A program made the translations under genes and the position numbers. Source: Desulfuromonas acetoxidans DSM 684 (GTDB lineage: Bacteria; Desulfobacterota; Desulfuromonadia; Desulfuromonadales; Desulfuromonadaceae). Taken from it: 64,000 bases of DNA. Under the pieces are notes generated by a model. That model saw only the letters and a program-made list of their open reading frames with translations. It did not search any database and had not been told where the DNA came from. Below are positions 59,798-64,000 of the stretch, piece after piece. Where the stretch lies: contig NZ_AAEW02000017.1 of NCBI RefSeq assembly GCF_000167355.1, positions 30,914 to 94,913 of the forward strand. The letters are read 5' to 3'. Position 1 is the stretch's first letter, and every line of letters starts with the position of its first letter.

Positions 59798-61204
59798 TCA
59801 ATTGCCCGGCTCATCCGCGCTCTGGCGGGTGAACACGCCGTTGGTCGTAACCTGACCACGCTGACAGGCGATCAGGTAGAGCAGACCGCCAACGCCGATG
59901 GTGACGATACCGGCCAAGCCGACCATGGGGCGGCTGTGGATGGTGTAAACCATGATCCACAGGTTGCCGAGGATGAAAATTGCCGGTGTCAGCGGATAGC
60001 CAAAGGTGCGATACGGCCGCGGCAGGTCAGGCGCCAGGCGGCGCAAACGGATCAGGCCGAGCACCGTGGTCATGGCCGACAATGACAAGGTAAAGCCGAC
60101 GTAAATCAGCAAAGTATCGTAGGCCGTGGACACAATGATACCGATGGCGATCACCGCCTGAAAGGCGATGGCTTCCGCCGGAGTGTGACGTGTTTTGTGG
60201 ACCTGGGCGCAACGCTGAAAAAACAGGTTGTCGCGCGCCATGGCGAAATAGACCCGTGGCCCGGCCATGATCATGGCGCTGAGCACTGACAGCAGGCCAA
60301 GGGCGATGGCCTGGGCAAACAGGGTGCCGATGGTGTTGCCGAACAGGGCGGTGGCCGCACTGAGGCCCACTTCGAGGGTACCGCTCATGGCCTGCGGTGG
60401 CAGGGCATAGATGAACACCAGATTCAGCAGTAGGTACAGACCCATCACCAGCACAGTGCCGCCGACTAACGCCAGAGGCAGGTTGCGCTCCGGGCGGGTG
60501 ATCTCGCTGCCGAGGTAAGCGGCAGCATTCCAGCCGCTGTAGGCAAAGGAGACAAAAATCAGCGACACGGCAAAGCCCGACGCGCTCCAACCGTCTGCGG
60601 AGAGCGATTCACCCAGGTGGCTGAAGCTGCCATGTCCCCAGGCAAAACCGCCGATGATGAACAGGGCGATAAAGACGATTTTGAACAGGGTCAGGGCATT
60701 CTGCACCCGTTTGCCGAGGCGGACGCTGTGAACGTGGACCAGCGACAGGCCAATCACCGTGGCACAGGCTAACAACGTGACCGGCGACACGCGGATCAGG
60801 GTCATGCCGAACGCGTCCAGTTCAAACCAGGACGCGCCGCTGCCGCCGAGAAAGTAGGTGGCAAAGGCGATGGCCGCGGCGGCAATGGGCGCGGAAAAGC
60901 CGACAATCAGCGAGATCCAGCCCGACAAAAATGCGGGCAGGGGGCCGAACGCCCGTGACAGGTAGGCATATTCGCCACCCGCCTCGGGTAACATGGCGCC
61001 CAGCTCACCGTAGCACAGGGCTCCGGTGAGGGCGAAGGCACCGCCGAGCAGCCAGCACCACATCAGGGTGCCAGGACTGCCCAGCTCGGTGAGGATAAAC
61101 CCGGACGTGGTGAACACACCGCTGCCGACCATGTTGGCGATCACCAACACCAGGGCCGACAGCAGGCCAATCTGCCGGGTCAGTTGCGGACGGCGAGAAC
61201 TCAT
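59798..61204 (-). CDS. APC-superfamily amino acid permease
   Basis: A 468-residue inner-membrane protein with about twelve transmembrane helices. The N-terminal first helix has the APC signature VIANMVGSGVFTTSGFILTE. ALCYGELGAMLPEAGGEYAY follows, the usual helix 2-3 region, and SLIFVSFAYSGWNAAAYLGSE is helix 6. It is a proton-coupled or exchange permease for amino acids or amines; the substrate cannot be read from sequence. Its start overlaps the stop of the methylase-like gene by four bases, so the two are translationally coupled, and a terminator follows. Confidence 0.88.
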   Translation of the reverse strand: MSSRRPQLTRQIGLLSALVLVIANMVGSGVFTTSGFILTELGSPGTLMWCWLLGGAFALTGALCYGELGAMLPEAGGEYAYLSRAFGPLPAFLSGWISLIVGFSAPIAAAAIAFATYFLGGSGASWFELDAFGMTLIRVSPVTLLACATVIGLSLVHVHSVRLGKRVQNALTLFKIVFIALFIIGGFAWGHGSFSHLGESLSADGWSASGFAVSLIFVSFAYSGWNAAAYLGSEITRPERNLPLALVGGTVLVMGLYLLLNLVFIYALPPQAMSGTLEVGLSAATALFGNTIGTLFAQAIALGLLSVLSAMIMAGPRVYFAMARDNLFFQRCAQVHKTRHTPAEAIAFQAVIAIGIIVSTAYDTLLIYVGFTLSLSAMTTVLGLIRLRRLAPDLPRPYRTFGYPLTPAIFILGNLWIMVYTIHSRPMVGLAGIVTIGVGGLLYLIACQRGQVTTNGVFTRQSADEPGN

Positions 61205-62037
61205 CGCAGAAAATCTCCGACGTAGATCAGGTGTTCAAACGGCAGTTTATCGTCTTCGACTTGGGTCGTGATGGTGTTGAGGGTGCCGCGAATCACCTGC
61301 TCTTTGTCCGAGGAACCGGCGTAGAGCACAATGGCCATGGGCGTGATCGCGTCATACTGGGTTTTCAGTTGCTTGACCACCTCGGACAGATTCAGCCCCA
61401 TGGTAAAGAACACCATGGTCGACTGGGTTTCAGCCAGCTTGGTCAAGGTATCTTTGCCTTTGTAGCCCTCACGGGCACCCATGGCTGCAGTGATGATCAC
61501 TGAATGGCTCTGGCTACCGCCGGTGATACCGCATTTTAATGCGGCATTAGCGGCATTGAAGCTGGAGATGCCGGGCACCACTTCGGGGTTGAGGTCGGCG
61601 AACTCTTTGAGGTAGCCGGTCTGTGGACCGTAGATGGTGGAATCGCCATAATCGAGGATCACCACATGTTTGCCACCAGCGACGGCACTACGGATAATCT
61701 GGCGGGTTTTATCCTGTTGGGCGGCGCGTTGCTCGGCACTGCCGCGGTGGCCCATGCGGCCGAACAGGCCATGACCGGCATCGTGCAGTGGCTTGTCGCC
61801 GATCAGATCGGCCAGCTTGGCACGGGTTTGTTCAGGGTGCATGGCCAGAAACACATCGGCGTTGACAATGGCTTTATGCGCGCGCAGGGTCATATTGTCG
61901 CGGTCGCCGATACCGACGCTGACCAGTTTGAGGGTGCCGGTTTGTGCTGCCATGGCGACTCCGGTGAAGGCCAGCAACACCGTCAGGGTGATATAGGCCA
62001 GGACTGAGCAATGTTTTAGACGAAGGTAGTGTGGCAT
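61201..62037 (-). CDS. Tetrapyrrole methylase-fold protein with a signal peptide
   Basis: A 278-residue protein. The core (about 34-270) is the SAM-dependent tetrapyrrole (corrin/porphyrin) methylase family: LVSVGIGDRDNMTLRAHKAI, then HVVILDYGDSTIYGP (the family GDP is GDS here), then VVPGISSFNAANAALKCGI. The first 31 residues are a signal peptide (VLAYITLTVLLAFTGVAMAA, cleavage likely at AMA|AQ). The start is well supported by AAGGAG 7 bases before the ATG, so export appears real, although this family normally works in the cytoplasm where SAM is made. It is sandwiched between a TonB-dependent receptor and a permease, hinting at a role in binding or changing an imported tetrapyrrole (inference). 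Confidence 0.8.
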   Translation of the reverse strand: MPHYLRLKHCSVLAYITLTVLLAFTGVAMAAQTGTLKLVSVGIGDRDNMTLRAHKAIVNADVFLAMHPEQTRAKLADLIGDKPLHDAGHGLFGRMGHRGSAEQRAAQQDKTRQIIRSAVAGGKHVVILDYGDSTIYGPQTGYLKEFADLNPEVVPGISSFNAANAALKCGITGGSQSHSVIITAAMGAREGYKGKDTLTKLAETQSTMVFFTMGLNLSEVVKQLKTQYDAITPMAIVLYAGSSDKEQVIRGTLNTITTQVEDDKLPFEHLIYVGDFLR

Positions 62038-62056
62038 GGTTGACTCCTTGAAAAGA

Positions 62057-62074
62057 GCGGCCCTTGCGGGCCGC
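62057..62074 (-). terminator. Intercistronic hairpin between receptor and methylase-like gene
   Basis: GCGGCCC, loop of 4, GGGCCGC: a perfect 7-base GC stem, followed on the minus strand by TCTTTTC. It may be a partial terminator or an mRNA-stabilising hairpin that lowers expression of the genes after the receptor. The T-tract is imperfect. Confidence 0.55.
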
Positions 62075-62097
62075 GCAGTTAACTTCGGAAAGTGAGA

Positions 62098-64000
62098 TTA
62101 AAAGTGATAGGTCATGGCCAGACGAACATCGCGTCCCGGCTCGTAAACGGCGGTGCTGTCGGTGCCGACACTGGTCTGATCGCTGTAGCGGCGGTCAAAC
62201 AGGTTGCGCACCGCCAACTGCACGCTTAAGCCGTCAATTGATGTGGTCCACTCGGCTTGGAGATGATGAAGCACGTAGCCACTGCGGTCGATATCGTCTT
62301 TGTCGAGACCGGCCATGGCGTCGAGGGTGTAACCGCAGGAAAAGTCTGGCCGTACTTGCCAGGAGGTATCCCACATCAACCGGTCGCCAGTGGTGGCGGC
62401 GGTGCGGTTGCCGACACTGGCGCCGATCAGGTCGCCGTTGTCATCTTCGGCGCGGGCACGGGTGTAAGAAACGCTGGTGCGAAAGTCGCTCAGTTGCCAT
62501 GCCAGACGCAGCTCCCAGCCGTTGACCTCAATGGTGTCATCATTGTAAAAACCGCTGACAGGGGCACCACGTCGTCCGCCGATCTGGGCGATGAGATCGT
62601 CAATTTCGGTTTTGAACACGGTCAGTTCGGCTTCGAAAGAATCACCACGACGCAGCAGGTTGTCCCGCTCGAAGCGCAGTCCGCCTTCGTAGCGTTGTGA
62701 GGTTTCCGGTTCAAAGCTTTTACCGTAACTGTCCTTGCCCGGTTGTTGGTTGAAGGTGGCATCGTCCACCGCTGAAACCAGCCACTGCACCGGGATAACA
62801 CCGCTGCTGCGTACCGATTCGCCATAGCCGCCGAACAGGGTCAGACCATAGCCAAGCTCAAATTCGGCACCGGCACTTGGTGATAGTTCATCGCCGTCAA
62901 TGGTTTCGGCACCGAAATCGGCGGAGTAATCGTCATAACGCAGCCCGGCGGACAAGTGCAGGCGGCCGATGGCCATGCGTTCCTGGATAAACAGGCCGAA
63001 AGTTTCGCTGCGATTGTCATCGCCGCGACTGGAGCCGGACGCTTCATAGCTGCCGTCTTCCTGATAGAAATCGCCCCCCACGGTCAACTCATGGTCCGTT
63101 GCGCCAAGGGAGAAATGGGCTGTGTTGCGCAGCTCGCCGCCATAGCCTTCGGTTTCCGTTTCCGTATTGTTGTCGCTGTTTTCCAGGGACTGTTCGTTGT
63201 GGAACAGGTTGAGACGAACATCGACCAGAGTGGAGGACGGCATGGTGTAGCGGTAGTCCAGCACCTGGGTCTGGCGTTCGCTGATCTGATAGTTGAGTGT
63301 CGCGGTATCATCGTAGCTGCTGTCACCGGCGCCCCAGCGGTACAAGCCGCTGTTTTCATTCTTTTCCGCGCTCAGGCGCAGGCTGTGTCCGGCCTGATCC
63401 ACCAGACTGAACTTGGCAAAATAATCCCGGTCACGTCCGGCCGAACCATGCACCTCGTCGCCGTCGCCGCTGGTGTAATCCTCGCTATTGGTCCCGCTGA
63501 TATGCACCAGCAGGCCGCTGGTGCCGTAGAGGCCGTAGCCTGTTGCCGCACCGGCGATGGCATCATCGACACTGCTGTGACTCACTTTAAGTCGTGCCCC
63601 TACCGGGCGATCACCGGTGCCCAGATCCTGGGCATCCAGGGTTTCGAATTTGATGCTGCCGCCCAGGCCTCCGCCGCCCTGGTCCGAAGAGGGGAGGGTT
63701 TCGACGGTCACTGCCTTGAGCAGATCGGCATCCATGCCGCCGGTTGCGCCGCGATGCTGAAACAGGTTGCGCCCTTGAGAGGCACCGTCGATGCGGATAT
63801 TCAGATTGCTTGCTTCAATGCCGCGCAGATAAAAACGCTGGGCATTGCGGGTGCCGCCGCCGATTTGAATCGCGGGTTCATCGCGCAGCACGTCGGCCAT
63901 GTCCATGGCCAGATTGCGCTGGGCTTGATCCAAATCGACCTGATGGGTTCGATTTTGTTCAATGCTTGTTGCACTGACTTCCATAGTTTCTTCTTCAATA
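62098..64000 (-). CDS. TonB-dependent outer-membrane receptor (5' end outside the window)
   Basis: At least 634 residues; the frame continues past base 64000, so the signal peptide and TonB box lie outside. The plug domain is visible first (MADVLRDEPAIQIGGGTRNA, RFYLRGIEASNLNIRIDGAS, a glycine-rich SSDQGGGGLGGSIKFETL). A beta-barrel of about 20 or more strands follows, ending with the C-terminal Phe (MTYHF). Strand sequences such as LSAGLRYDDYS and NGWELRLAWQLSDFRTSVSY are typical. The plug style resembles heme-type receptors, but the NPNL/FRAP heme motifs are not seen, so the ligand stays open. It is the first gene in the visible strand order and should be energised by the TonB2 system downstream. 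Confidence 0.88.
   Translation of the reverse strand, partial: IEEETMEVSATSIEQNRTHQVDLDQAQRNLAMDMADVLRDEPAIQIGGGTRNAQRFYLRGIEASNLNIRIDGASQGRNLFQHRGATGGMDADLLKAVTVETLPSSDQGGGGLGGSIKFETLDAQDLGTGDRPVGARLKVSHSSVDDAIAGAATGYGLYGTSGLLVHISGTNSEDYTSGDGDEVHGSAGRDRDYFAKFSLVDQAGHSLRLSAEKNENSGLYRWGAGDSSYDDTATLNYQISERQTQVLDYRYTMPSSTLVDVRLNLFHNEQSLENSDNNTETETEGYGGELRNTAHFSLGATDHELTVGGDFYQEDGSYEASGSSRGDDNRSETFGLFIQERMAIGRLHLSAGLRYDDYSADFGAETIDGDELSPSAGAEFELGYGLTLFGGYGESVRSSGVIPVQWLVSAVDDATFNQQPGKDSYGKSFEPETSQRYEGGLRFERDNLLRRGDSFEAELTVFKTEIDDLIAQIGGRRGAPVSGFYNDDTIEVNGWELRLAWQLSDFRTSVSYTRARAEDDNGDLIGASVGNRTAATTGDRLMWDTSWQVRPDFSCGYTLDAMAGLDKDDIDRSGYVLHHLQAEWTTSIDGLSVQLAVRNLFDRRYSDQTSVGTDSTAVYEPGRDVRLAMTYHF

Noticed and set aside
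59707..59859. N-terminal extension of the DUF3450 protein
   Set aside because: It would be translated across a Rho-independent terminator and gives a Pro/Arg-rich start unlike an exported protein.

Overview
The window looks like part of a chromosome from an anaerobic, Gram-negative deltaproteobacterium of the Desulfuromonadales type. This placement is inferred from gene content: a TonB2/TtpC energy-transduction cluster, an exported superoxide reductase-like protein, a DUF3793 protein, a 7TMR-DISM histidine kinase and a giant LEPR-XLL/RTX adhesin. No rRNA or tRNA was seen, so the taxonomy is not proven.

Region 1 (4-9689, + strand) is a tightly packed seven-gene signalling or conflict-type locus. 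In order it encodes a TPR-S/Rossmann(SLOG-like)/nucleotide-cyclase fusion, a FliA-like sigma factor, a small ZAS-type anti-sigma-like protein, a GAF protein, a subtilisin-like protease, a membrane RCK-RyR fusion and a TIR-TM-WD40 protein. The protease gene has an in-frame TAA before its catalytic serine. The domain set suggests a sensor, a nucleotide messenger, ligand-binding and protease modules and an NADase-type effector, with its own sigma/anti-sigma pair. This is the strongest candidate here for an undescribed system.

Region 2 (9878-12529, +) is a two-component pair: a 7TMR-DISM/HisKA_2 kinase and an OmpR-type response regulator. Region 3 (12842-51856, +) holds a TolC-family outer-membrane protein, one 37.2-kb gene for a 12,388-residue repeat protein and a small DUF3467 protein. 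The giant protein has an N-terminal LEPR-XLL motif and DUF4347 domain, RTX calcium-binding blocks, nine copies of a ~1.1-kb super-repeat (each of six sub-repeats), 23 copies of a ~90-residue TGD/GLxDGTTYY module, a 120-bp tandem array, a C-terminal RTX block and a very basic tail. It is probably a type I-secreted surface adhesin using the adjacent TolC homologue. The ABC transporter and membrane-fusion partners are not in the window.

Region 4 (51873-54411) holds two paralogous small membrane proteins (- strand) separated by a hairpin-rich intergenic repeat, an AT-rich 468-bp gap, a DUF3793 gene (+) and a Tat-type class II superoxide reductase-like gene (-). Two strong bidirectional terminators lie between the convergent genes.

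Region 5 (54576-64000, - strand) is an uptake cluster. Transcription runs from a TonB-dependent receptor (cut by the window edge) through a tetrapyrrole-methylase-fold protein with a signal peptide and an APC-family permease. A terminator follows, then DUF3450, TtpC, ExbB2, ExbD2, TonB2 and a TPR protein. Together these form an outer-membrane receptor and its inner-membrane energizer, probably for a tetrapyrrole or metal complex; the ligand is inferred only.
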